From Myxococcota bacterium (GTDB lineage: Bacteria > Myxococcota > UBA727 > JAHDBA01): a stretch of 64,000 nucleotides of DNA. The translations under genes were made by a program, and so were the position numbers. Shown piece by piece: positions 44,263-52,407 of the stretch. The notes beneath the pieces are model-generated. The model was not told the origin of the DNA, ran no database searches, and worked only from the letters and a program-made list of their open reading frames with translations. Positions within the stretch are counted from its first letter, which is position 1. Every line of letters begins with the position of its first letter. Location: positions 24,244-88,243 of the forward strand of contig JAHDBA010000012.1 of NCBI GenBank assembly GCA_020630615.1, read 5' to 3'.

Positions 44263-45693
44263 ATGAGTACCCCGATCGATGATGGACAAGATTTGGACCT
44301 TGGTCATGAGATTGCAAGCTTAAGTTCGCTGATGGCGTACTTTGACGGTGCCGGCAAAGCACGAGATGATTTCCGTATTGGGACGGAACATGAAAAATTT
44401 GGGTTCACATGTGAAAACCGAGAGCCCTTGGTCTACGAAGGGGCTCGTGGAATTGGTGCACTTTTAGAAAAGATTGCCTGCGATTCTGAAGACGTTGAAC
44501 GGTATGGGCAATGGACACGCATTGAAGAGCGAGGTTCTCTTATCGGTCTTTCGCGAGCGGGAGCTTCAATTTCTCTCGAGCCTGGTGGTCAACTGGAGCT
44601 CTCTGGAGCACCACTCAAAACGATTCATCAAACTGCAAGCGAGGTGGGTCAACATTTACACCTCCTGCGCAAGCATGCCATGCCCAATGGGATTGGCTTT
44701 TTGGGGATCGGGTTTCACCCTTCAGCAACTCGGGACGAAATCCGCCTTATGCCCAAATCCCGCTATGACATTATGTACGACTACATGCCAAAAGTCGGCA
44801 CCCGTGGTCGTGACATGATGACGCGCACTTCAACGATTCAGGCCAACTTCGACTTTGAAGATGAGATGGATATGCGAGAAAGCATGCAGTGTGCGATGAA
44901 AATTTCGCCTATTGTTGCTGCACTCTTCGCAAACTCACCTTTCGTTGAAGGAAAGCCCAGTGGCTGGCAATCGGAAAGGCTCCGAGTTTGGCTTGATACC
45001 GATTCAAGGCGAAGTGGGTTTCAGCAGAGTTTTCTCGAGAGTGACTTTGGTTATGAGACCTATCTGAATTGGCTTCTTGACGTACCCATGTATTTTATCC
45101 GCCGAAAAGGAAAATTCATCAACGTCGCCGGAGCTTCGTTTAAAGATTTTGTATTGAATGGCTTGGGCGAACACCGGGCCCATTGGCGAGACTTTGAAGA
45201 TCATATGACGGTTGCTTTTCCTGAGGTGCGCTTAAAACGATATCTTGAGGTGCGAAGCGCTGATGCGGGACCGTGGAGCCATATTTGTGCTCTTCCCGCT
45301 TTATGGAAGGGGATTTTATACGATCCGATCAGTCGTGAGAAAGCATCTGCCTTACTTGGTGTGGTCAGCGCAGAAGAGCTTTTCTCTTTGCAAGAGGCTG
45401 TGGCACGCGATGCACTGAAGGCTGACTTTCGTGGCGTTAAAGTTCTAAGTTTTGCTGAGAAACTCTTAGAACTGTCGATCGAAGGGTTGGCGCGCCAGCG
45501 ACTACAAGCGGGTGGAGATGACGAGTCGATTTTCTTGGAAGACCTCATTCGCAATGTAGAGGAGGGCCTTGGTTTTTCCGAGCGACTTCTAGCGCAATAC
45601 CATCAAGAGTGGGAAGAAGACCTCGATCCCCTATGGTATAAGCTGGAGTTCTATCCAACCACGAATCAGGGGGTTCTGGCGAAAGTCCACTAG
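44263..45693 (+). CDS. gshA: Glutamate-cysteine ligase (plant/alphaproteobacterial type)
   Basis: 476 residues, first enzyme of glutathione synthesis. The beginning FRIGTEHEKFGF (about 37-48) is the substrate and metal-binding segment of the GCS2/plant-type family, followed by SLIGLSRAGASISLEPGGQLELSG and KSRYDIMYDYMP, then SADAGPW in the C-terminal part. The usual length is about 450. An AAGGAG lies close to the ATG. Divergent from the CysZ-like gene and gshB, with 96 bases between. Confidence 0.93.
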   Translation: MSTPIDDGQDLDLGHEIASLSSLMAYFDGAGKARDDFRIGTEHEKFGFTCENREPLVYEGARGIGALLEKIACDSEDVERYGQWTRIEERGSLIGLSRAGASISLEPGGQLELSGAPLKTIHQTASEVGQHLHLLRKHAMPNGIGFLGIGFHPSATRDEIRLMPKSRYDIMYDYMPKVGTRGRDMMTRTSTIQANFDFEDEMDMRESMQCAMKISPIVAALFANSPFVEGKPSGWQSERLRVWLDTDSRRSGFQQSFLESDFGYETYLNWLLDVPMYFIRRKGKFINVAGASFKDFVLNGLGEHRAHWRDFEDHMTVAFPEVRLKRYLEVRSADAGPWSHICALPALWKGILYDPISREKASALLGVVSAEELFSLQEAVARDALKADFRGVKVLSFAEKLLELSIEGLARQRLQAGGDDESIFLEDLIRNVEEGLGFSERLLAQYHQEWEEDLDPLWYKLEFYPTTNQGVLAKVH

Positions 45694-45792
45694 GATGAAG
45701 CGCTGAAACTTGTTTTCAATGCGCCTGAAAGCGCGTGCCACACTTCTATCACGCAAGGGACATCTCGAGGGCAACGATTGGACGAATTTTTA

Positions 45793-46545
45793 TTAAGCCT
45801 TCTTACGCTTAAGGCCCCACTCACCGAGCTTTCGACGAATCGTGTGTGGCGAGAGACCTGTTTCTTGTGCAAGCTCTTTGTTCGACATCGCCATGAAGTT
45901 CTTCTTGATATACTCGTTGATATCATTGAGCTTGGCTTTTTTAGCAGCGGCATCAACCTTGTTTTGCGTCCGTTTTGGTGCACGTTTAGCGCTTGATTTT
46001 GCCTTAACGGGTGCATCGGGCGTGTGGTCGGAATCGCTCGGTGAAGACGATAGCGCACTTTCAACTTGAATGTTCGCGAGTTCAAGGTCTTCAGCCGGCT
46101 CCGGCGCTGGCGTGACCTTAAAGCGGACAAGAAGGTCATCGAGCACACTCTCTTCAATTTCGAGTTGATCCAACAAAGAAGAACGCGCATGCATGTGCCC
46201 GTAGTCACGAACAAAGTCTTCGGGGTTGAGTTGGCCGTATTCTCGGTCTCCGCCTGAAAGGTACACCAGCTTTAAATAACCGGGTACGGACTGCTTTACC
46301 CGCGCAAAGCGACGTGTTTCCGAATCGAAAAGTAGGGTCGCCAAAGGGTATGTGATACTCGGGTTTACTGGGCGGCCTTTGGAGCGTTTCACATTGTTCG
46401 CTGCTTCTTCAACCATGGCCAGACGCCAGGCCATCGCAGACTCACCCGACTCATCGTTATTCGATTCTTCGTTGTCATCATCCAATGAAATGTTGACGTC
46501 GTGAATATTTTCGAGTTCCTCAAGCTGGCGTGCGCTAAAAACCAT
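45793..46545 (-). CDS. Putative DNA-binding protein with C-terminal HTH
   Basis: 250 residues, no known family recognised. The C-terminus (about 205-250) has NKELAQETGLSPHTIRRKLGEWGLK, a clear helix-turn-helix resembling Fis or HTH_7 type motifs. The first 140 residues contain a globular domain with YPLATLLFDSETRRFARVKQ and an acidic segment. A Lys/Ala-rich linker joins the two. It may bind DNA in transcription control. An inverted repeat (46603-46622) lies upstream and could be an operator. No nearby gene hints at the target. Confidence 0.75.
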   Translation of the reverse strand: MVFSARQLEELENIHDVNISLDDDNEESNNDESGESAMAWRLAMVEEAANNVKRSKGRPVNPSITYPLATLLFDSETRRFARVKQSVPGYLKLVYLSGGDREYGQLNPEDFVRDYGHMHARSSLLDQLEIEESVLDDLLVRFKVTPAPEPAEDLELANIQVESALSSSPSDSDHTPDAPVKAKSSAKRAPKRTQNKVDAAAKKAKLNDINEYIKKNFMAMSNKELAQETGLSPHTIRRKLGEWGLKRKKA

Positions 46546-46602
46546 TCGTTGTACCTCAATTCAATAAGTCTTAAACAAACTACTCAGAGACCAGAGCAGA
46601 AA

Positions 46603-46622
46603 CTTAAGGCTCAGAGCCTAAG
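46603..46622. promoter_or_regulatory. Inverted repeat, possible operator
   Basis: Nine- and eight-base arms (one bulged A) with a three-base loop, about 58 bases upstream of the HTH gene on minus. No poly-T follows on either strand, so a protein-binding site is likelier than a terminator. Confidence 0.4.
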
Positions 46623-46799
46623 ATGTCTTGTCCCTAGAAAAATTCGCAAATCCAAAATGTTCAAAGGCATTGTTTATAGGGCAATATCGTTTGTCAATAT
46701 ATGTCCTCGTGTTCACGGAGTCCCGATAGGAGCGTGGCGTACTCCCAATGATTTCATTCGAGTGGGATACAAATAATTGGTTCTCAGACATAAGGGGCG

Positions 46800-46829
46800 T
46801 TGACGAACCAGTGCTGACCTGATTAAGCT
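46800..46829 (+). promoter_or_regulatory. Candidate sigma-70 promoter of rplS
   Basis: TTGACG (46800-46805) and TTAAGC or TAAGCT (46823-46829) with 17-18 base spacing, giving a leader of about 40 bases before the ATG at 46877. Pattern only. Confidence 0.4.
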
Positions 46830-46876
46830 ACGAATCTCAGTGGTGATCACCGGATTACACTTGAATAGAGGTTTTT

Positions 46877-47236
46877 ATGGCTAATCTACTCGACAAAATT
46901 GGTAGCAAATATCTTCGTAGCGACCTTCCAGAGTTTCGCCCAGGTGACCGGGTTAAAGTTCATCTAAAGATTCGTGAAGGTCAGAAAGAACGTACTCAGG
47001 CCTTTGAAGGTATCTGCATTAAACGAAAGCGAGCAGGGCATGCCTCTACCGTAACCGTGCGTAAAATATCATTTCAGAAGGGCGTCGAGCGTGTTTTTCC
47101 ACTTTCGAGCCCACGAATTGAGAAAATCGAAGTGATGCAACGTGGTCGCGTACGACGTTCAAAGCTTTACTATCTTCGTGAGCTGCGTGGTAAGAAAGCT
47201 CGTATTCGTGCAAAGAACGAATGGGTAACGAAATAA
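46877..47236 (+). CDS. rplS: 50S ribosomal protein L19
   Basis: 119 residues, the usual length. [39 protein letters not shown] and [17 protein letters not shown] are the conserved L19 segments. It sits at the 30S-50S interface. GAGG lies six bases before the ATG. In many bacteria rpsP, rimM, trmD precede it; here it stands alone with its own promoter and terminator. Slightly shorter intergenic distance to rnhB, but a terminator lies between. Confidence 0.97.
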   Translation: MANLLDKIGSKYLRSDLPEFRPGDRVKVHLKIREGQKERTQAFEGICIKRKRAGHASTVTVRKISFQKGVERVFPLSSPRIEKIEVMQRGRVRRSKLYYLRELRGKKARIRAKNEWVTK

Positions 47237-47260
47237 GTACAGCTGATTTTTACAGTAGAG

Positions 47261-47284
47261 AGGGCCTGGTTCGGGCCCTTTTTT
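47261..47284 (+). terminator. Rho-independent terminator after rplS
   Basis: Stem AGGGCC / GGCCCT with a seven-base loop followed by TTTTT. It separates rplS from rnhB. Confidence 0.9.
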
Positions 47285-47321
47285 ATTGGCCCTTTGCTTC
47301 GTTGGACAAGGATCTTTCGGT

Positions 47322-47930
47322 ATGCACTTTCTTTTTGGTGTTGATGAGGTTGGACGGGGGCCTCTAGCCGGGCCAGTGATAGCTGCCTGTGCTGGGCCAT
47401 GGTCAAGCAATGTCGCTGGTCTTCGAGATTCTAAAAAAGTTCCCAAGAATAGCCTTGGCCAAATTTTTACCGCGATTTGCGATCAGGGGCCCTACGGAGT
47501 CGGGCTCTGTACCCCTGCAGAAATTGATACACTTAACATTCACCATGCATCACTGCTTGCAATGGAACGCGCGAAAAATCATTTGTGGGAGCAATATAGC
47601 GATTGGCCGATCAAGCTGAAGAATGATGATATTGGGCTGGTCGTTGATGGGTGTTATGTGTGGCCATCGCTGAGTGATGTGTCCCATTGTGCAATCATTT
47701 CCGGAGATACTCTGATCCCTTGTGTAATGGCTGCATCAATAATTGCAAAAGTGACTCGAGACCAACGCATGAGAAATATGGCGAAGGAGTTTCCAGGTTA
47801 TGGTTTCGAGAGACACAAAGGGTACCCAACGCGAGAGCATCTTGAAAAACTCATCGACCTTGGTCCAACAACCCAACATCGAAAAAGTTACGGGCCAGTC
47901 CGACGCGCTTTACACTACAAAGACCACTAA
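47322..47930 (+). CDS. rnhB: Ribonuclease HII
   Basis: 202 residues from the ATG at 47322, with AAGGA nine bases upstream (the frame is open from a TTG at 47286). The catalytic start FGVDEVGRGPLAGPV has the Asp-Glu pair, and DSKKV, HHASLLAMERA and VTRDQRM follow. The DEDD active-site pattern is satisfied by Asp7, Glu8, a mid-protein Asp in VVDGC and a later Asp in VTRDQ. Removes ribonucleotides from DNA. Overlaps the start of the YraN-like gene. Confidence 0.95.
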   Translation: MHFLFGVDEVGRGPLAGPVIAACAGPWSSNVAGLRDSKKVPKNSLGQIFTAICDQGPYGVGLCTPAEIDTLNIHHASLLAMERAKNHLWEQYSDWPIKLKNDDIGLVVDGCYVWPSLSDVSHCAIISGDTLIPCVMAASIIAKVTRDQRMRNMAKEFPGYGFERHKGYPTREHLEKLIDLGPTTQHRKSYGPVRRALHYKDH

Positions 47931-48327
47931 AGAATTCTGTGAAGAGTCGCATAATTACACTCGGAGACACTGGGGAAACTATATCGAAGCTGAAAGCGAG
48001 TCATGGTTAAGTTCACAAGGGCTCCAATGCGTTGAAAGAAATTACCATACACGTTTTGGAGAGATCGATCGCATCTATCGTGAGGACGAGCTTATTATTT
48101 TCTGTGAGGTCAAGTATCGAGAAGAAAGTCGTTACGGGCATGGGCGCCAACATGTGCACACAAAGAAACAGAAAAAAATCATCCGCAGTGCGCAAAGTTA
48201 TTTGTTGAGAAGCAAGTTGAATCAGCGATTCTGTCGTTTTGATGTGGTTGAAGCCTACAAGGCTCAGGGAATGTTGGAGATGATTTGGCTGCGCGACGCA
48301 TTTCGGCTCCCGCCTATAAGGCCTTGA
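47800..48327 (+). CDS. YraN (UPF0102) family endonuclease-like protein
   Basis: The conserved YraN domain begins near 47968 (HWGNYIEAESESWLSSQG) and includes NYHTRFGEIDRIYRED and EVKYREESRYGHG with the Glu/Asp/Lys pattern of restriction-endonuclease folds, so a nuclease role is likely. The frame stays open another 168 bases upstream, overlapping rnhB by 131 bases if the ATG at 47800 is used. No good Shine-Dalgarno or start sits right before the domain, so the start is uncertain; a TTG inside rnhB is an alternative. YraN genes often sit next to rnhB and rsmI, as here. Confidence 0.8.
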   Translation: MVSRDTKGTQRESILKNSSTLVQQPNIEKVTGQSDALYTTKTTKEFCEESHNYTRRHWGNYIEAESESWLSSQGLQCVERNYHTRFGEIDRIYREDELIIFCEVKYREESRYGHGRQHVHTKKQKKIIRSAQSYLLRSKLNQRFCRFDVVEAYKAQGMLEMIWLRDAFRLPPIRP

Positions 48328-48388
48328 CTGCGAGGACTCTTATGTCGAACTTGAGTGACCTTCCAGGTTGGGAGACGGGGGTCATGGT

Positions 48389-49237
48389 ATGAACAAACTC
48401 AAAGTGCTTGCGACACCGATCGGGAACCTGGGTGATTTAAGCTCTCGTGGGAAAGAGGCTTTAGAGGGGGCGGACCTCATCCTTGCGGAGGACAGTCGAG
48501 TGACACGTAAACTTGAAAAAGTTGTGACGATTCGTGCCAAGATCCTTCGCTGTGATCAACATCGAGAACTTCAAGTGGTTGATACAGTACTGGAAGCACT
48601 AATGGCGGGTGAGCAGGTGGTGCTAACCTCGGACGCCGGTTGCCCTGGCCTGAGTGACCCAGGTGGTCGTCTGATTGAAGCGCTACTCAAACATGGGCAA
48701 GAACTTGAAGTTGTCCCAGGGCCCAGTGCACTCACCGCGGCATTAATGGGTGTCGGCTTGCCGATGAACCATTTCGCCTTTCTCGGGTTTTTACCGCGTC
48801 AGAAAAAAGCGCGGGAATCGCTGCTAAGGTCAATATTTCGCTCCTCTCTAGGGCTTGTGATCTTTGAATCGCCGAAACGAACTCAGGCGACGCTCAAAGA
48901 CCTCCATCAGGTTTATGGTGACGCACCTGTCGTTGTGGCGCGGGAGCTAACCAAGGAGCACGAGACTTTCCATCGAGGTCGATTGGGTGTAGGTGTATCG
49001 CCACCCCTTGTTGAGCGTGGAGAAATCGTGATCGTGGTGTCCTTTGATAAAAATGAAGTCGGCAGATCGTTGTGTGAGACCATGAATTTGCACGAGGCAT
49101 CTCAATATTTTGCAGGGGAAAAGAAAGCCTTTCGTCAATGGCTACAAGAGATTCAAGGACTTGAGCGCAGTCGAGCCTATGATATTGCCGAAATGTTAGC
49201 GGTTTCGAAAAACTCTGAGGAGGAAGCACGTACTTGA
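48389..49237 (+). CDS. rsmI: 16S rRNA (cytidine1402-2'-O) methyltransferase
   Basis: 282 residues from the ATG at 48389, preceded by GGGAGACGGGGG. Tetrapyrrole-methylase fold with the RsmI pattern ATPIGNLGDLSSRGKEAL, ILAEDSRVTRKL, LTSDAGCPGLSDPGG and VVPGPSALTAALMGVGLP. It methylates C1402 of 16S rRNA with SAM. The gene follows yraN by about 60 bases, a common neighbourhood. Confidence 0.95.
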   Translation: MNKLKVLATPIGNLGDLSSRGKEALEGADLILAEDSRVTRKLEKVVTIRAKILRCDQHRELQVVDTVLEALMAGEQVVLTSDAGCPGLSDPGGRLIEALLKHGQELEVVPGPSALTAALMGVGLPMNHFAFLGFLPRQKKARESLLRSIFRSSLGLVIFESPKRTQATLKDLHQVYGDAPVVVARELTKEHETFHRGRLGVGVSPPLVERGEIVIVVSFDKNEVGRSLCETMNLHEASQYFAGEKKAFRQWLQEIQGLERSRAYDIAEMLAVSKNSEEEART

Positions 49238-49289
49238 TGCCTTTTGGTGTCCACCTTTGACATGTTCCCAGGATGGTTTAGCCTCAGAC

Positions 49290-49745
49290 ATGTCGAAAGG
49301 CTCCAAGCGTCAAAAGAAAGCTAAGAATACGCCCCCAAAGAGGGTGACGGGTTCTCATAAAGAAGATGAGGATTGGTTGGAGGTTTTGGAGCCTGTACGA
49401 AGCGTCATACCGCGTCCCTCTCAAAGCGACGACTCTATTGACTCGAAGCCAAAGATCTCTTCAGCAAGGGTTGAAGATTGGGATGATGAGCCGGCGGCAG
49501 GGACGTGGCTCCGAAATGCTCGTGAAACCCAAGGAATCAGCATCAAGGCACTCGCGCAACAGACGCATATTCGGCACAACATCATCACTGCAATCGAGTT
49601 GATGGATGTGGCCACTTTGCCCGATGAGGTCTTTCTTTTTGGTTTTTTAAGAAAGCTTGCAAAGGCGCTATCAATAGATTCAACGGAATTGGAGCTCCGC
49701 TATCGTCGTTCTCTCGGCAGGCTCTCAATACCGTCCTCGGAGTAA
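49290..49745 (+). CDS. RodZ-type HTH protein without a membrane helix
   Basis: 151 residues from the ATG at 49290. The first half is charged and probably disordered. The second half (about 72-138) is an HTH_25 domain as in RodZ, with GTWLRNARETQGISIKALAQ, AIELMD, LPDEVFLFGFLRKLAKAL. RodZ normally continues with a membrane helix and periplasmic domain; here the protein stops soon after the helix-turn-helix. It may act as a soluble regulator or MreB partner. It lies between rsmI and an unknown small gene in a run of close genes on plus. Confidence 0.8.
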   Translation: MSKGSKRQKKAKNTPPKRVTGSHKEDEDWLEVLEPVRSVIPRPSQSDDSIDSKPKISSARVEDWDDEPAAGTWLRNARETQGISIKALAQQTHIRHNIITAIELMDVATLPDEVFLFGFLRKLAKALSIDSTELELRYRRSLGRLSIPSSE

Positions 49746-49749
49746 AAAA

Positions 49750-50019
49750 GTGATGACTAATTTCGAGTCGACACAGGTCTTAACTCTGGCAGATTGTATC
49801 GAAGACTTTTCACTCATCTACGAAAAGGAAATTTCGGGAGGGCTGCTCGAGGATAACATTTTTGAGCGTCTTGAAGATGCTTTGAACCATGCCTTTGAAA
49901 TATCTGCACATGCGCTTTTGCCTTTGAACTTAAAACGTCAAGAGTTTGACGACGCCATCGTTGACCTCTTTTTCCGTTTTGGAGCTCAAACCTTAAACTC
50001 TGTTGACGTGAAATTATGA
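49750..50019 (+). CDS. Small unknown protein coupled to the RluA-type gene
   Basis: 89 residues, helical, with acidic ends: LADCIEDFSLIYEKEIS and RQEFDDAIVDLFFRFG. Not recognised. It starts five bases after the HTH gene and its stop overlaps the next start by four bases (ATGA), which supports that it is translated. Confidence 0.65.
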   Translation: MMTNFESTQVLTLADCIEDFSLIYEKEISGGLLEDNIFERLEDALNHAFEISAHALLPLNLKRQEFDDAIVDLFFRFGAQTLNSVDVKL

Positions 50020-51161
50020 ACTCGAAAAAGATCTGGCGCTTTATCTATAAGGGTAAAAATATGCGTCTCGACGCATGCTGCGTACAACACCTTAAAGAGT
50101 TTGCGGAGGACAACCCCACTCGTTGTCAAGAGGATTCGCATTTGGGTCGCGACGATTGCGTGATGCTCAAATCCTTGACGCGAGGGCAATGGGTTAAACT
50201 TATCAAGGCCGGTGTGATCCGTCTCAACGGGACGGTCACCACAAAGGCATCGCAGAAAGTGAATGCCGAGGCGTACATCCAAATTGACTTGGAAGGCCTC
50301 AACTCTTTTAAAGAAGAAGAGGCTGCCCGACAACCCAAACTTGAAACGCACGACGATCAAGTTTTTGAATACGAACTCCCCCTCCTCTATGAGGACGAAT
50401 GGGTTTGGGCTTTCAATAAGCCGGCAGGTCTCGTTGTTCACCCGGGTTCAGGGACTCCGCTCGAGACCATGATGGGGCATCTGGCGCGTCATTTGGAGCA
50501 CTCAAATCTAGCATCCGAATGGGCACTTGAAGATCAACGCTGGCCTGGGCTCATCCATCGCCTCGATCGGGACACTTCCGGTATTGTTCTGTGTGCAAAA
50601 ACACCCGATGCCCAGCGCGCATTCACACAGCTTTTTCTCGAACGTTCAATCCGAAAAGTGTATTGGGCTTGGTGCCTGGGTCGCCTTAAAGACGACGAGA
50701 TCGAACTTAAAACGGGGCATCGGCGACATCCCAAAAACCGTCTTCGTTTTACGACGGACTTGGCACCCCCAGAGCCCAGTGAAGATGGGGAGGTCGATCG
50801 TAGAAATCGATTGGCCTGGAGCATTGTTCGTACGCGTCAGACGATACTGGGAATTTCCTGGGTTGAAGTTGAGATTAAAACAGGGCGAACACATCAGATC
50901 CGCGCACATCTTTCGGATTTGGGGCATCCGATTCTGAACGACGAGCTTTACAACGGAGGCAAGCTTGAGAAGCGACTGCAGCCTTCCCCGCAGCGCGATG
51001 CTCTAATGCGCGTGAAGCGCCAAGCCCTCCATGCACGGGAACTTTTCTTTACGCATCCCATGACGGGCGAAGAACATCATTGGGTTGCGCCCTTGAATGA
51101 CGGCTTAAAGGAAGCCGAAGAGGCTTTCTCAACGTTGCCGATAGACGATTCAAAACCTTGA
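50016..51161 (+). CDS. RluA-family 23S rRNA/tRNA pseudouridine synthase
   Basis: 381 residues. An N-terminal S4-like RNA-binding part (about 15-105; LTRGQWVKLIKAGVIRLNG) precedes the catalytic domain with KPAGLVVHPGSG, the active-site HRLDRDTSG (catalytic Asp) and the C-terminal GRTHQIRAHLSDLGHPILND. RluD-like, but the target site cannot be told. Longer than E. coli RluD by about 55 residues, with extra segments before the KPAG motif and after the catalytic loop (PPEPSEDGEVDRRNR). Confidence 0.9.
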   Translation: MNSKKIWRFIYKGKNMRLDACCVQHLKEFAEDNPTRCQEDSHLGRDDCVMLKSLTRGQWVKLIKAGVIRLNGTVTTKASQKVNAEAYIQIDLEGLNSFKEEEAARQPKLETHDDQVFEYELPLLYEDEWVWAFNKPAGLVVHPGSGTPLETMMGHLARHLEHSNLASEWALEDQRWPGLIHRLDRDTSGIVLCAKTPDAQRAFTQLFLERSIRKVYWAWCLGRLKDDEIELKTGHRRHPKNRLRFTTDLAPPEPSEDGEVDRRNRLAWSIVRTRQTILGISWVEVEIKTGRTHQIRAHLSDLGHPILNDELYNGGKLEKRLQPSPQRDALMRVKRQALHARELFFTHPMTGEEHHWVAPLNDGLKEAEEAFSTLPIDDSKP

Positions 51162-51290
51162 TGTCGTATTGATGGTTGTGCTGTATTGGTTTTCGCTCTA
51201 GCGTTGTCCATCGGCTTGAGACATCGGTTTCAAGTCTTGTACTTTAGGTCTTCGGCCTCAGCTCGTAGGCTTGTACGTGAGAGGTGAAGG

Positions 51291-52403
51291 GTGACAACGT
51301 TGGAGTCTCAGGTGCGTAAAGACGAGCAAGTTGCGAAGCGCGAGTTGTTTCTAGCGATGCCAAAGACAGACCTTCATTGTCATCTCGATGGCAGTCTGCG
51401 CTTAAAAACAATGCTGGAGCTGGCAGAGACACAAGAGGTCGATTTACCGGGCCAAAATATTGAAGAGCTTGCTTGCGGATTGCGGATAGGAGAGCGCAGC
51501 GAAGACTTGAACATGTACCTAAAAGCCTTTGGTGCGACGTGTTCGGTGTTGCAGACAGAAATCGCTCTCGATCGAGCAGCCTATGAGTTGGTTGAAGATG
51601 CAAAAGCGGATGGAGTTTGGCATCTCGAAGTTCGCTATTCTCCAATACTTCATCAAGAGCGGGGGCTATCGCTCTTTGCGATCATTGAAGCAGTGCTTTC
51701 AGGGTTGAACCGCGGTGCGCGCGAGTTTGGGATGTCTTTTGGTTTAATCGTGTGTGGCATCCGAAATGCGAAGCCGAGCGAAAGTTTAAAATTGGCGCAC
51801 GCGGCAATTGCCTATCGAAATCGTGGCGTGGTTGCCTTTGACCTTGCCGGGGGCGAGCATGGATTCCCGGCTGCTGATCATCAAGAAAGCTTCCGTCGGG
51901 TGCGAGAGCATACGATGTTCACCACGATCCATGCGGGTGAAGCCTACGGGCCAGAGAGTATTCGTCAGGCACTCTTTGATTGTCATGCCGATCGTATCGG
52001 TCATGGAACCCGTCTTTTTGAAGATCCCGATCTTCTCAACTATATGAATGATCGCAGGATTCCTCTTGAAGTTTGTCTCTCGAGCAACTTGCAGACGAAC
52101 ACTGTTCAAGACCTATCGCACCACCCTGCAAAGCAATACTTTGATCTTGGCCTTCGCATTTCGCTCAGCACCGACAATCGACTAATCAGCGATACCACCC
52201 TGACGCGAGAGTTTGAGATTGCGCACGGGCAGGTTGGTTTTAGTGTTGAAGAACTCAAAGTTGTGGCGATGCAAGGCTTCAAGAGCGCTTTCCTTCCCTA
52301 TCAAGAGCGCAAGTCCATGATGGCGCGCGCCAACGAAACGATGTTGAAGCTTACCGGAAGCTATCCGGCGGGAACGCCGCGTTCTTCAAGAGAGTTGGGT
52401 TAG
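51291..52403 (+). CDS. add: Adenosine deaminase
   Basis: 370 residues, GTG start at 51291. Zinc ligands are in KTDLHCHLDGS (His29, His31); the catalytic segment HAGEAYGPESI carries the His and Glu, GHGTRLFEDP follows, and SLSTDNRLISDTTL holds the Asp that binds zinc. Converts adenosine (or deoxyadenosine) to inosine in purine salvage. An adenine deaminase is less likely because the substrate segment matches add-type enzymes. It precedes the patatin gene by a few bases, perhaps one transcript. Confidence 0.92.
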   Translation: MTTLESQVRKDEQVAKRELFLAMPKTDLHCHLDGSLRLKTMLELAETQEVDLPGQNIEELACGLRIGERSEDLNMYLKAFGATCSVLQTEIALDRAAYELVEDAKADGVWHLEVRYSPILHQERGLSLFAIIEAVLSGLNRGAREFGMSFGLIVCGIRNAKPSESLKLAHAAIAYRNRGVVAFDLAGGEHGFPAADHQESFRRVREHTMFTTIHAGEAYGPESIRQALFDCHADRIGHGTRLFEDPDLLNYMNDRRIPLEVCLSSNLQTNTVQDLSHHPAKQYFDLGLRISLSTDNRLISDTTLTREFEIAHGQVGFSVEELKVVAMQGFKSAFLPYQERKSMMARANETMLKLTGSYPAGTPRSSRELG

Positions 52404-52407
52404 ATTA

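Larger units (their letters stand above)
46546..46876. other. 331-base intergenic region with an inverted repeat and a promoter
   Basis: No gene is found here. The inverted repeat CTTAAGGCT-CAG-AGCCTAAG (46603-46622) lacks a T run and is a candidate operator between the divergent HTH gene and rplS. A candidate sigma-70 promoter for rplS lies at 46800-46829. I looked for tRNA-like cloverleafs and found none. Confidence 0.6.

Noticed and set aside
45690..46214. 174-residue minus-strand frame inside the HTH gene region
   Set aside because: Low-complexity Arg/Ser-rich translation out of frame with the HTH protein; a shadow.
46546..46876. tRNA or small RNA gene before rplS
   Set aside because: No cloverleaf, no CCA and no terminator within the region.
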